From: Natronosporangium sp035305625
GTDB taxonomy: Bacteria > Actinomycetota > Actinomycetes > Mycobacteriales > Micromonosporaceae
Assembly (NCBI GenBank): GCA_963809545.1
Contig: CAWEKD010000005.1
Location: forward strand, 434,001 to 498,000
Length of the DNA stretch: 64,000 nt
Direction of reading: 5' to 3'
Under the pieces are notes generated by a model. The model ran no database searches, had not been told where the DNA came from, and saw only the letters and a list, made by a program, of their open reading frames with translations. This document shows, piece after piece, positions 39,590 to 47,525 of this stretch (position 1 is the first letter of the stretch; each line of letters starts with the position of its first letter). Made by a program: the position numbers and the translations under genes.

Positions 39590-40441
39590 ATGAGTCGCGA
39601 CACCGCGCTCGTCACGGTCGAGTGGGCCGAGAAGAACCTGAACACGCCCGGAGTGGTCTTCGTCGAAGTGGATGAGGACACCTCCGCCTATGACACCGGA
39701 CACATCCCTGGTGCGATCAAGCTGGACTGGCGGACTGAGCTGCAGGATCCGGTACGCCGGGACTTCCTCAACCGCGAGCAGTTTGAGGAACTGATGTCCG
39801 CCAAGGGGATCAGCAACGACGACACGGTGGTCCTCTACGGCGGCAACAACAACTGGTTCGCGGCGTACGCGTACTGGTACTTCAAGCTGTACGGCCACGA
39901 ATCGGTCAAGCTGCTCGACGGCGGCCGTAAGAAGTGGGAGCTGGACAACCGCGTGCTGGTGACCGAGGTGCCGCAGCGGCCCCGCACCACCTACCGGGCC
40001 AAGGAGCAGGACCTGTCGCTGCGGGCGTTCCGGGACGAGGTGGTGGCCGCGATCGGCACTCAGAACCTGGTGGACGTGCGCTCCCCGGACGAGTACGCCG
40101 GCCGGCTGCTCGCCCCCGCCCACCTGCCGCAGGAGCAGGCGCAGCGGGGCGGCCACATCCCGACCGCGATCAACGTGCCGTGGAGCAAGGCCGCCAACGA
40201 GGACGGCACCTTCAAGTCCAATGAGGAGCTCCGCGCGCTGTACGAGGCGGCGGGGCTGGACGGCTCGAAGCCGATCATCGCGTACTGCCGGATCGGGGAG
40301 CGGTCCTCGCACACCTGGTTCGCCCTGCACGAGCTGCTCGGGTACCAGAACGTGAAGAACTACGACGGCTCCTGGACCGAGTACGGCTCGCTGGTGGGCG
40401 TGCCGGTGGCGACCGGGGACGAGCCGGGGGAGCCGGCGTGA
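39590..40441 (+). CDS. Sulfurtransferase with two rhodanese domains (CysA2/SseA type)
   Basis: 283 residues, ATG at 39590 behind AAGGAG. Thiosulfate or mercaptopyruvate:acceptor sulfur transfer in the cytoplasm. N-terminal rhodanese domain (VEWAEKNLNTPGVVFVEVDEDTSAYDTGHIPGA, VVLYGGNNNWFAAYAYWYFKLYGHESVKLLDGG). C-terminal catalytic domain: LVDVRSPDEYAGRLL, GGHIPTAINVPW and IAYCRIGERSSHTWF with active-site Cys233. CRIGERS is the loop found in actinobacterial CysA2. It overlaps the DUF1416 gene (GTGA), as cysA2-sseC2 in mycobacteria. A Cys-rich leader peptide precedes it. Confidence 0.95.
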   Translation: MSRDTALVTVEWAEKNLNTPGVVFVEVDEDTSAYDTGHIPGAIKLDWRTELQDPVRRDFLNREQFEELMSAKGISNDDTVVLYGGNNNWFAAYAYWYFKLYGHESVKLLDGGRKKWELDNRVLVTEVPQRPRTTYRAKEQDLSLRAFRDEVVAAIGTQNLVDVRSPDEYAGRLLAPAHLPQEQAQRGGHIPTAINVPWSKAANEDGTFKSNEELRALYEAAGLDGSKPIIAYCRIGERSSHTWFALHELLGYQNVKNYDGSWTEYGSLVGVPVATGDEPGEPA

Positions 40442-40755
40442 GCGCCGCGGCGGCATCCGGCTGCGGGGCGCCGGACCAGTCCGCCCCGCTGACCGGGGTC
40501 GACCCGACCCGGGAGACGGTCATCACCGGGGTGGTGCGGAACTCCACCGGCACGGCGGTGGGGGGCGCGTACGTGCGGCTGTTGGACGCCACCGGCGAGT
40601 TCGCCGCGGAGGTGGTCAGCTCTCCGGAGGGTGCGTTCCGGTTCTACGCCGCCCCCGGCACCTGGCAGGTGCGGGCGCTGTCCCGCCAGGGCACCGGCCA
40701 GGTCGAGGTGCCGGCCACGGTCGGGATCAACCAGGTAGCGCTGACCGTCGCCTGA
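40438..40755 (+). CDS. DUF1416 family protein (SseC-like)
   Basis: 105 residues from a GTG overlapping the sulfurtransferase stop. An Ig-like/carboxypeptidase-regulatory-type beta fold: ETVITGVVRNSTGTAVGGAYVRLLDATGEFAAEVVSSPEGAFRFYAAPGTWQVRALSRQGTGQVEVPATVG. The N-terminus has SGCGAP with a single Cys, conserved in this family as far as I recall. It is almost always next to the CysA2-type sulfurtransferase, so a partner role in sulfur transfer is likely but not demonstrated. A terminator follows 5 bases after the stop. Confidence 0.9.
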   Translation: MSAAAASGCGAPDQSAPLTGVDPTRETVITGVVRNSTGTAVGGAYVRLLDATGEFAAEVVSSPEGAFRFYAAPGTWQVRALSRQGTGQVEVPATVGINQVALTVA

Positions 40756-40759
40756 CGTG

Positions 40760-40800
40760 AGATCGGGCGGGTGGCTGCGGGGAAGCCGCCCGCCCGATCT
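40760..40800 (+). terminator. Terminator of the sulfurtransferase-DUF1416 operon
   Basis: 17-base arms AGATCGGGCGGGTGGCT and AGCCGCCCGCCCGATCT (one G-U pair) with a 7-base loop, then TTCAT. Confidence 0.85.
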
Positions 40801-40818
40801 TCATGGCAGGATGGCCGG

Positions 40819-41310
40819 GTGCGGTGGACCGGGAGGCGCCTGTGGTGGGCGGGGCTGGTGGCGGCGTGGGCGGTCGGGCTGCTGGTAGCGGGGATCTGGT
40901 CGGTTCATCACGACCCGCCGACGGTACGGGCGCAGAGTGACCTGTCCAGCGGGGCCCGGACGGTCGAGGCGGCGGCCGCCACCCTGCGGGAGCTGGTGGC
41001 TCCGGTCGTCTCCACCGCGCCGACCGAGCTGACCGAGATCACCGATTGTCGGCTGGCGCTCGGCCGCACCGGGCAGAAGTTGACGCAGCGGCTCACCTTC
41101 CAGGTGCCCGACGGTCAGGAGCAGGCGCTGCTGGAGCGGTTGGCGGAGCAGCTGCCGGAGCAGTGGCAGGCCCGCCACTATCCGAGCAGCCAACGGTTCT
41201 ACGCCGACGCCGGGAACTTCGTGACCGTTCGGGGTGAGGTGACGGCTCCCGGGCAGGTCAGGCTGACGTTGAACACCGGCTGCCGCCCGGAGCACCTGCC
41301 CGGTGGCTAG
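40819..41310 (+). CDS. Single-span membrane protein of unknown function
   Basis: 163 residues from the GTG at 40819; an earlier in-frame start at 40771 would lie in the terminator. One N-terminal hydrophobic segment (LWWAGLVAAWAVGLLVAGIWSV) is followed by an extracytoplasmic domain: STAPTELTEITDCRLALGRTGQKLTQRLTFQVPDGQEQALLERLAEQLPEQWQARHY, then YADAGNFVTVRGEVTAPGQVRLTLNTGCRPE. Two Cys (about 77 and 155) could form a disulfide. No family was recognised. Confidence 0.7.
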   Translation: MRWTGRRLWWAGLVAAWAVGLLVAGIWSVHHDPPTVRAQSDLSSGARTVEAAAATLRELVAPVVSTAPTELTEITDCRLALGRTGQKLTQRLTFQVPDGQEQALLERLAEQLPEQWQARHYPSSQRFYADAGNFVTVRGEVTAPGQVRLTLNTGCRPEHLPGG

Positions 41311-41341
41311 ACCAGCCGGCGCCGGTCAGTAGCCCCGGGCC

Positions 41342-41704
41342 TCAGTAGACCAGGGCCTGGACCCCGTCGGCCAGGATCTCCTCGACAAACGCCGCTGCCC
41401 CGGCGATCCTGACCCCGGGCAGCACATCCGCCTCGGTGATTCCCCGCCGGGCGGCGCACTGGCTGCACACCGTGACCCGCCCTCCGGACAGCACCGTTTC
41501 CAGCAGGTCCGGCAGCGGCGCGGAATGCGGCAGCTCGAACGTGGCCGCCCGCCCGGGCAGGGCGAACCAGGCGGACTCCCCGGTCAGCCACAAGGAGACG
41601 GTGGCCCCGGCGGTCACCGCGGTGGCCGCTACCGTGAACGCCTGCCCACACCGCTCCGGCGCGTCCGCCCCGGCGGTCGCTTTCACTACCAGCGTCCGAG
41701 CCAT
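41342..41704 (-). CDS. DsrE/DsrF-like family protein
   Basis: 120 residues from the ATG at 41704. The DsrE fold is suggested by ARTLVVKATAGADAPERCGQAFTVAATAVTAGATVSLWLTGESAWF and GGRVTVCSQCAARRGITEADVLPGVRIAGAAAFVEEILADGVQALVY. The CSQC pair is at the position where DsrE-like sulfur carriers have their reactive Cys. It sits between sulfur-metabolism genes on the opposite strand. A role in sulfur relay or peroxide metabolism is inferred. Confidence 0.8.
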   Translation of the reverse strand: MARTLVVKATAGADAPERCGQAFTVAATAVTAGATVSLWLTGESAWFALPGRAATFELPHSAPLPDLLETVLSGGRVTVCSQCAARRGITEADVLPGVRIAGAAAFVEEILADGVQALVY

Positions 41705-41716
41705 ACCCGACAGCAT

Positions 41717-41830
41717 ATGATCGGTCGGATGGTGACTGAGATCGGGTTCGTGAGCCTGCTGGTGACCGGATTCGGGGTGCTGGCAGGCAGCCTGATCTAC
41801 CTCGCGATCAGGATCGGACGAGGAGCATGA
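41717..41830 (+). CDS. 37-residue single-span membrane peptide
   Basis: MIGRMVTEIG followed by the hydrophobic FVSLLVTGFGVLAGSLIYLAIRIG and GA. A second ATG at 41729 would give 33 residues. The stop overlaps the ATG of the FABP-family gene (ATGA), so it is probably translated as part of that unit. No known family. The clean transmembrane pattern between two divergent genes argues for a real small protein. Confidence 0.55.
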   Translation: MIGRMVTEIGFVSLLVTGFGVLAGSLIYLAIRIGRGA

Positions 41831-42414
41831 CGTACGCCGAGCCGCCGTGGGCGCACCTGCCTCCGGCGGAGCCTTACCCCTATTCGGACACCCACGATCC
41901 CGACTCCGGTCCCAAGCCCCATCCAGCGATCCGGGACCTGGTGCCGTACCTGGGGTTCTGGCGGGGCCGGGGCCGGGGCGGCTACCCGACGATCGAGGAC
42001 TTCGACTACGCCCAGGAGGTGCGGATCAGCCACGACGGCCGGCCGTTCGTGGCGTACGAGTCCTGGAGCTGGGTGCTGGACGAGCACTCCCGGCCGGTGC
42101 GGCCGGCGGCCCGGGAGAGTGGCTGGTGGCGACCGGTGCTGACCTCCGACGGGGAGCCCACCGGCGAGCTGGAGGCGTTGTTCACCAGCCCGACCGGGAT
42201 CATGGAGCTGCACATCGGCCATATCAAGGGCGGCACGGTCGAGTTGGCCACCGACGCGGTGGTCCGCACCCCCACCGCCAAGGAGGTCACCGCCGGGCAC
42301 CGGTTGTACGGGATCGTGCAGGGGGCCTTGATGTACGCCCAGGAGATGGCGGCGGTCGGCCACCCCCTGACCCCGCACCTGTCCGCGCGACTGACCCGGG
42401 TCACCGAGTCCTGA
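41827..42414 (+). CDS. FABP/nitrobindin-like heme-binding beta-barrel protein (Rv0813c-like)
   Basis: 195 residues. After a Pro-rich start: IRDLVPYLGFWRGRGRGGYPTIEDFDYAQEVRISHDGRPFVAYESWSWVLDE, EALFTSPTGIMELHIGHIKGGTVELATDAVVRT. These are the strands of the fatty-acid-binding-like barrel described for mycobacterial Rv0813c and nitrobindins. Heme or lipid binding is expected; the ligand His cannot be assigned by eye. In mycobacteria the same gene follows sseC2 and precedes the PabC-like gene, as here. Confidence 0.9.
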   Translation: MTYAEPPWAHLPPAEPYPYSDTHDPDSGPKPHPAIRDLVPYLGFWRGRGRGGYPTIEDFDYAQEVRISHDGRPFVAYESWSWVLDEHSRPVRPAARESGWWRPVLTSDGEPTGELEALFTSPTGIMELHIGHIKGGTVELATDAVVRTPTAKEVTAGHRLYGIVQGALMYAQEMAAVGHPLTPHLSARLTRVTES

Positions 42415-42416
42415 CG

Positions 42417-43124
42417 CTATTCGGCCAGGGGGAGCGGGGTACCGATCCGGACCGCCTGCCCTTCGGTGTACGGATCGGTGTGTACCTGCACCGCGAGCGG
42501 CCGGGATTCGGTCGGCAGGTCGAAGGTGAGGATGGCGGTGGCCGCTTCTCCGGGCACCAGCGTGCCGAACGGCAGCCGCTCCTCTTCCGGCACGGGCAGG
42601 TGGCGGGCTCCGGTGTCCGCCAACAGCAGTTGGGCGCCGGCCGGTACCCGCACCGGGTGGTTACCGTCGTTACGGGCGCCGACCACCACCTCGCACCGCT
42701 GTCCGTGCACCGCCCGCGCGGACGGGCCACACCGCACCAGGTGCACCACGAACGCCACCTGACCGTCCCGGACCTCCACCCCGATCGGTTGGGGTGCGGC
42801 GACTTCATTGGGGGAGGCCGGGCGTAGGTAGGACCAGACCCCCCACGCCACCACCACCGGTCCGAGGGTCAACACGGACAGTCCGGCGACCGCCGCGGTG
42901 CGCACCGCGGTGACCGGTCCGCGGCGCTGCCACCATCTCTCTACTCTGGAGAGAAAACCAGGGACCCAGGCCAGCCACGCGGGGCGCCGGATCCGTCGAC
43001 GCGCCCGGGCAAGACCCCGCCGGTCGGTCCGAGATTGGGGCCGCCGGAACCGGTCCGGTAGCCAACGCCGACCGGGGCGACCCGGCCGCCGGAGCGCCGT
43101 ACCTCGTACTTTCCCCTTTCCCAC
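42417..43124 (-). CDS. Single-span membrane protein with a beta-sandwich extracellular domain
   Basis: 235 residues from a GTG at 43124. A very basic cytoplasmic part (about 1-68, Arg-rich) leads to one membrane segment (AAVAGLSVLTLGPVVVAWGVWSYL). The outer domain has IGVEVRDGQVAFVVHLVRCG, GQRCEVVVGARNDGNHPVRVPAGAQLLLADTGARHLPVPEEERLPFGTLVPGEAATAILTFDLPTESRPLAVQVH. This looks like a DUF4352-type immunoglobulin-like fold, with two Cys likely disulfide-bonded. Function unknown. It converges on the FABP gene. Confidence 0.7.
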   Translation of the reverse strand: MGKGKVRGTALRRPGRPGRRWLPDRFRRPQSRTDRRGLARARRRIRRPAWLAWVPGFLSRVERWWQRRGPVTAVRTAAVAGLSVLTLGPVVVAWGVWSYLRPASPNEVAAPQPIGVEVRDGQVAFVVHLVRCGPSARAVHGQRCEVVVGARNDGNHPVRVPAGAQLLLADTGARHLPVPEEERLPFGTLVPGEAATAILTFDLPTESRPLAVQVHTDPYTEGQAVRIGTPLPLAE

Positions 43125-43241
43125 ATTCCGGGCAGTACCCGCGTATGTGCGGATTATTCACGTTCTGTCCGGGCGGGGGAAAGGCGCGCGAGCCGCCCCA
43201 GACCCCTCAGGCGACCACCCGCCGCCGCACGCGCCGCGGCG

Positions 43242-44102
43242 TCACTCCGCCGCCGGCACCGGGTAGCCGAGCACCTCCTGCACCACCGGGGTAGCGGCAG
43301 ACGGCGGCAGCTCCACCCCGTCCAGGCTGCGCACCGGCACCACCCCCCGCAGCGAGGAGGCGAACCAGACCCCGTCCATCTGCAGCAGGTCGGCCGGGCG
43401 CACCATCCGCCGCACGGGTCGCCACCCGAGCCGCTCCGCCTGGCTGAGCAGCCACGCCGCGGTCGTACCGGCCAGGATCCCGGTGGTGTCGGCGGGGACG
43501 GTGCACAGCTCCTCCCCGTCCAGCCACACCAGGGTGGAGGTCGGTCCCTCCAGCGCGTACCCCTCCAGGGAGGTCCACAGCACATCGTCGGCCGACTGCG
43601 ACCGCGCCCACCGTTGGGAGGCCATGTTCACCGCGTACGACAGCGCCTTGGCTCCCCCCAGCAGCCACGGTGTCTCGGCGGTCCGTAGGTCGGCGGGGAT
43701 CCCCAGCGTGGCGGTGACCACCGCGATCCCGGTCCGCCGCGCCATCCGCACCGCCGGCGCCACCGGATTCACGGTGGCGTACACCGTCACCGGACCACCG
43801 TGCTCCGGCCCGCGGGTGCACACCAACCGGAGCGCGGCCTCCACCTCCGCCGGCCACCCGTCACAGGCGGTCGCGGCCAGCTCCCGCAGGGTCGCCTCGT
43901 CCGGCAAGTCGAGGTCAAGCAACTGCGCCGACCGGCGCATCCGGGCCAGATGCTCATCCAGCAGCCACGGCTGCCCCGCCCGGACATGCATCGTCTCGAA
44001 CACCCCGTCGCCGCGCAGCACGCCCAGGTCGTCCGCGCGCAGGATGGGCGTGTCCACCGACACCCGGCCTCGTCCGAGCAGTACCACCACCGGCTCGACC
44101 AC
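43242..44102 (-). CDS. Class IV aminotransferase (aminodeoxychorismate lyase-like, PabC)
   Basis: 286 residues from a GTG at 44102. Fold-type IV PLP enzyme: DDLGVLRGDGVFETMHVRAGQPWLLDEHLARMRRSAQLLDLDLPD, GGAKALSYAVNMASQRWARSQSADDVLWTSLEGYALEGPTSTLVW with the PLP Lys in AKALSY, then TTGILAGTTAAWLL and WFASSLRGVVPVRSLDG. The best fit is 4-amino-4-deoxychorismate lyase (folate synthesis) or a related D-amino-acid or branched-chain transaminase. Synteny with mycobacterial Rv0812 supports the PabC-like call. Confidence 0.88.
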   Translation of the reverse strand: MVEPVVVLLGRGRVSVDTPILRADDLGVLRGDGVFETMHVRAGQPWLLDEHLARMRRSAQLLDLDLPDEATLRELAATACDGWPAEVEAALRLVCTRGPEHGGPVTVYATVNPVAPAVRMARRTGIAVVTATLGIPADLRTAETPWLLGGAKALSYAVNMASQRWARSQSADDVLWTSLEGYALEGPTSTLVWLDGEELCTVPADTTGILAGTTAAWLLSQAERLGWRPVRRMVRPADLLQMDGVWFASSLRGVVPVRSLDGVELPPSAATPVVQEVLGYPVPAAE

Positions 44103-44136
44103 GTCCGGAGCCTACCCCGCCGGCGCAGGGCTCCCG

Positions 44137-44181
44137 GAAGGCGCCCTTGTCCTGATTATTCGGATGAGGAGGGGTGCCTTC
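44137..44181. repeat. Long hairpin with the recurrent AAGG-GCCC stem in a divergent intergenic region
   Basis: Outer arms GAAGGCGCCC and GGGTGCCTTC (one G-U) with inner TCC/GGA pairing. It resembles the terminators at 7617 and 26457 but lies between two divergent starts (44102 and 44200), so it terminates neither gene. It may be part of the 5' region of the helicase gene. Confidence 0.55.
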
Positions 44182-44199
44182 TGCCGCTGAAGGCGTGGC

Positions 44200-47100
44200 A
44201 TGGGTGCAGCCGCGATCGCGTTCGTGCCAGAATGCGGCGTGCCCTCGTATCCCGACGCGGCGCCACTGCCATCCCTGTCATCTCCCACCGGTGCCCGCGA
44301 CGGACGGCTCGGCTACGTCGCGGATCTGCACATCCACTCCAAGTACTCCCGGGCTTGTAGCCGGGACCTGGAGCTGCCGAACCTGGCGTGGTGGGCCCGG
44401 CGGAAGGGAATCGCGGTGCTCGGCACCGGCGACATCACCCATCCGGCCTGGCGAGAGCACGCCCGCTCCCAACTGCGCCCGGCCGAGCCGGGCCTGTTCC
44501 GGCTGGCTCCGGAGGTGGAGGAGGAGGTCAACCGGACGTTGCCGCCCCGGTTGGCGAGCCTGCCCGCGGCCCGGTTCCTGCTGTCCGTGGAGATCTCCAC
44601 CATCTACAAGCGGGACGGACGCACCCGCAAGGTGCACCACCTGGTGTATCTGCCAGACTTCACCGCCGCCGACCGATTCGCCGCCGCCCTCGGCCGGATC
44701 GGCAACCTGGCCTCGGACGGCCGGCCGATCCTGGGGCTGGACTCGCGGGACCTACTGGAGATCACCCTGGAGAGCAGCCCGGACGCCTATCTGGTGCCGG
44801 CACACATCTGGACCCCGTGGTTCTCGGCGCTGGGGTCGAAGTCCGGATTCGACTCGATCGCCGACTGCTACGCCGACCTGGCCGACCACATCTTCGCGGT
44901 GGAGACCGGGCTGAGCTCCGACCCGGCCATGAACTACCGGGTGTCGAGCCTCGACACCTACCAGCTGATCTCCTGTTCGGACGCGCACTCGCTACCGGCG
45001 CTGGGGCGGGAGGCGACCGTCTTCACCGAACCGCTGAACTACTTCGAGATCCGCCAGGCACTCCGCACCGGCGACCGGCTGCAGGGCACGATCGAGTTCT
45101 TCCCCGAGGAGGGGAAGTACCACGCGGACGGCCACCGGGCCTGCGGGGTGAACTGGTCACCGGAGCAGACCCGGGCCGCCGGCGGCAAGTGCCCAGAGTG
45201 TGGGCGGCCGCTGACGGTCGGGGTGCTCAGCCGAGTGACCGAACTGGCCGACCGGCCCGCGGACGCGCCCCCACCCCCGCACGCCAAGCAGGTCACCCAC
45301 CTCGTTCCCCTGGCGGAGATCCTCAGCGAGATCCACAAAGTCGGCCCGAAGACCAAGACCGTCGCCGGCAAACTGAACCAGTTGGTGGCCGCGCTCGGTC
45401 CGGAGCTGTCCATCCTCACCGAAGCGCCGCTGGACGAGATCGCTCGGGCCGGTGGGGAGGTGTTGGCCGAAGCGGTACGCCGGTTGCGCGCCGGGGAAGT
45501 CCGGCGCACCCCCGGTTACGACGGCGAGTACGGGGTGATCCGGCTGTTCGATCCGGACGAACTCGACCGCCCCGGGGGCATCGCCGGCCCGGCCGCCCTG
45601 TTCGAGGTGCCCGCGTCCGCGCCGCCCGCGCTGGCGGCACCGGTGAGCCGGGCGGTGGACCTGCCCACCGTGCCGGCCGGGGAGCCGGTGTTGGTGGGGA
45701 TGGAAGAGGTCGGCACCGGCCTGCTGGACCGCCTAGATGCGATGCAGCGGGTGGCCGCGTCCGCCCCCGGTGGGCCCCTGCTCGTGGTGGCCGGACCGGG
45801 CACCGGCAAGACCCGTACCCTCACCCACCGCATCGCCTACCTGTGCGCGGAACTGGGCGTGTCCCCCGACGCGTGCCTGGCGATCACCTTCACCCGGCGC
45901 GCCGCCGACGAGCTGCGCGCGCGGTTGCGGGCGCTGCTGGGGGAGGCCGCCGACGGGGTGACCGTGGCCACCTTCCATGCCTTGGGGTTGATGATCCTGC
46001 GGGAACATCCGACCAAGGCCGGGCTCCGACCGGACTTCACCGTGGCCGACGAACCGGTCCGGACCCAGCTGCGGGAGGAGGCCGGGTTGAGCCAACAGGA
46101 CGGTCCGGACGCCCCCGCCTGGCGGCGGTACCGGAGCCTGCTGCGTAAGGCCAACCTGGTCGACCTGGACGAGTTGGTGTCCGCCCCGCTGGAGTTGCTG
46201 CGCGCCCACCCGGAGCTGGCCGAGGAGTACCGGCACCGGTGGCCATGGGTGTTCGTGGACGAATACCAGGACGTCGACGAAGACCAGTACGAACTGCTGC
46301 GCCAACTGACGCGGCCGGACGGCAACCTGTGCGCGATCGGCGACCCGGACCAGGCGATCTACTCCTTCCGGGGCGCGGACGTACGGTTCTTCCTCCGGTT
46401 CTCCCAAGACTTCACCGACGCGCGGATGGTGCGACTCAGCCGCAACTACCGCTCCACCCCACCGATCATCGCGGCGGCGGTGCAGGCGATCGCACCCTCC
46501 ACGCTGGTACGTGGTCGGCGGCTGGAGCCGGTCCGGCTCTCCCCGGACGCGCCGCTGCTCGGGCGCTACCAAGCATCGTCCCCGGCCGACGAAGCGGCGT
46601 TCGTGGCCCGCACCATCGACATGTTGGTGGGCGGGGTGTCCCACCGGTCACTGGACAGCGGCCGGGTAGACGGGCGGGCGGTCACCGAGGCGGTGTCGTT
46701 CTCGGACATCGCGGTGCTGTACCGGACCGACGCCCAGGCCGGCCCGGTGATCGACGCGCTGCAGCGGGCCGGGATCCCCGTGCAGAAGCGCTCCCACAAC
46801 CGGCTGCGGGACCGCACCGGGGTGGCGGAGCTCGCCCGCGAGCTCACCCTGGCCGGGCTGGGGGACGACCGGACCGACCTGGTGACCCGGATCAAACAGG
46901 TCGGGCAGGCCCTGGCCGAACGGTACGACACCCCCACCCTGGACCCGGACGAAGCGGTGACGGTCGCGCCGGAAGACGTGTGGGCGGCGGTGGAGTTGGT
47001 CTTGCCGCTCGCCGAAGAGTGCGGCGACGACCTACCCCGCTTCCTGGCCGCGCTGGCGGCCGGCACCGAAGTGGACGCCCTGGATCCGCGTGCCGAGGCG

Positions 47101-47394
47101 GTGACCCTGCTGACCATGCACGCGTCCAAGGGCCTGGAGTTCCCAGTGGTGTTCCTGATCGGGGTGGACGACGGGTTGTTGCCGCACTCGTTCGGCGGCA
47201 ACCTGACCGACGAGGCGGTCGCGGAGGAGCGGCGGCTGTTCTTCGTCGCGCTCACCCGGGCGCAAGACCGGCTGTACCTCAGCCACGGCGAACGCCCCAG
47301 CCGGTTCTTGTCGGTGATCGACACCGGCTTGTTTGAGCTGCTCAACCCGGTGCGGAGCCGCCGCCCCCGGCACCAGCAGCCCCGGCTGCTGTAA
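44200..47394 (+). CDS. Fusion of Endonuclease Q-like PHP/zinc domain with UvrD-family helicase
   Basis: 1064 residues. Residues 1-450 match COG1379/EndoQ: YVADLHIHSKYSRACSRDL (His44, His46), KGIAVLGTGDITHPAW, SVEIST, KVHHLVYLPD, PAHIWTPWFSALG, LISCSDAHSLPALGRE, then a zinc site (HRACG Cys315; CPECG Cys331/334) and the EndoQ tail LTVGVLSRVTELADRP. Residues about 520-1060 are a complete SF1 helicase: Walker A GPGTGKT (about 533-539), FTRRAADELRARL, VFVDEYQDVDEDQYELL (about 684-700), GDPDQAIYSFRGAD, LSRNYRS, LLTMHASKGLEFPVVFLIGVDDGLLPH and FFVALTRAQDRLYLSHG. EndoQ nicks 5' of deaminated bases or abasic sites; UvrD unwinds. GTG 44239 is an alternative start. Confidence 0.92.
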   Translation: MGAAAIAFVPECGVPSYPDAAPLPSLSSPTGARDGRLGYVADLHIHSKYSRACSRDLELPNLAWWARRKGIAVLGTGDITHPAWREHARSQLRPAEPGLFRLAPEVEEEVNRTLPPRLASLPAARFLLSVEISTIYKRDGRTRKVHHLVYLPDFTAADRFAAALGRIGNLASDGRPILGLDSRDLLEITLESSPDAYLVPAHIWTPWFSALGSKSGFDSIADCYADLADHIFAVETGLSSDPAMNYRVSSLDTYQLISCSDAHSLPALGREATVFTEPLNYFEIRQALRTGDRLQGTIEFFPEEGKYHADGHRACGVNWSPEQTRAAGGKCPECGRPLTVGVLSRVTELADRPADAPPPPHAKQVTHLVPLAEILSEIHKVGPKTKTVAGKLNQLVAALGPELSILTEAPLDEIARAGGEVLAEAVRRLRAGEVRRTPGYDGEYGVIRLFDPDELDRPGGIAGPAALFEVPASAPPALAAPVSRAVDLPTVPAGEPVLVGMEEVGTGLLDRLDAMQRVAASAPGGPLLVVAGPGTGKTRTLTHRIAYLCAELGVSPDACLAITFTRRAADELRARLRALLGEAADGVTVATFHALGLMILREHPTKAGLRPDFTVADEPVRTQLREEAGLSQQDGPDAPAWRRYRSLLRKANLVDLDELVSAPLELLRAHPELAEEYRHRWPWVFVDEYQDVDEDQYELLRQLTRPDGNLCAIGDPDQAIYSFRGADVRFFLRFSQDFTDARMVRLSRNYRSTPPIIAAAVQAIAPSTLVRGRRLEPVRLSPDAPLLGRYQASSPADEAAFVARTIDMLVGGVSHRSLDSGRVDGRAVTEAVSFSDIAVLYRTDAQAGPVIDALQRAGIPVQKRSHNRLRDRTGVAELARELTLAGLGDDRTDLVTRIKQVGQALAERYDTPTLDPDEAVTVAPEDVWAAVELVLPLAEECGDDLPRFLAALAAGTEVDALDPRAEAVTLLTMHASKGLEFPVVFLIGVDDGLLPHSFGGNLTDEAVAEERRLFFVALTRAQDRLYLSHGERPSRFLSVIDTGLFELLNPVRSRRPRHQQPRLL

Positions 47395-47525
47395 GCCCAC
47401 CCGGGGTCCGCCGACACCTGCCGGCGGCAGGATCACCCCCGGATCCGCTCGGCTCGGTCGGCTTGGTCAGTCACGCTACGGTGACGGGGGCGCTACTCCC
47501 CCGGCGTCCAGGAGGTTGAAGGTTG

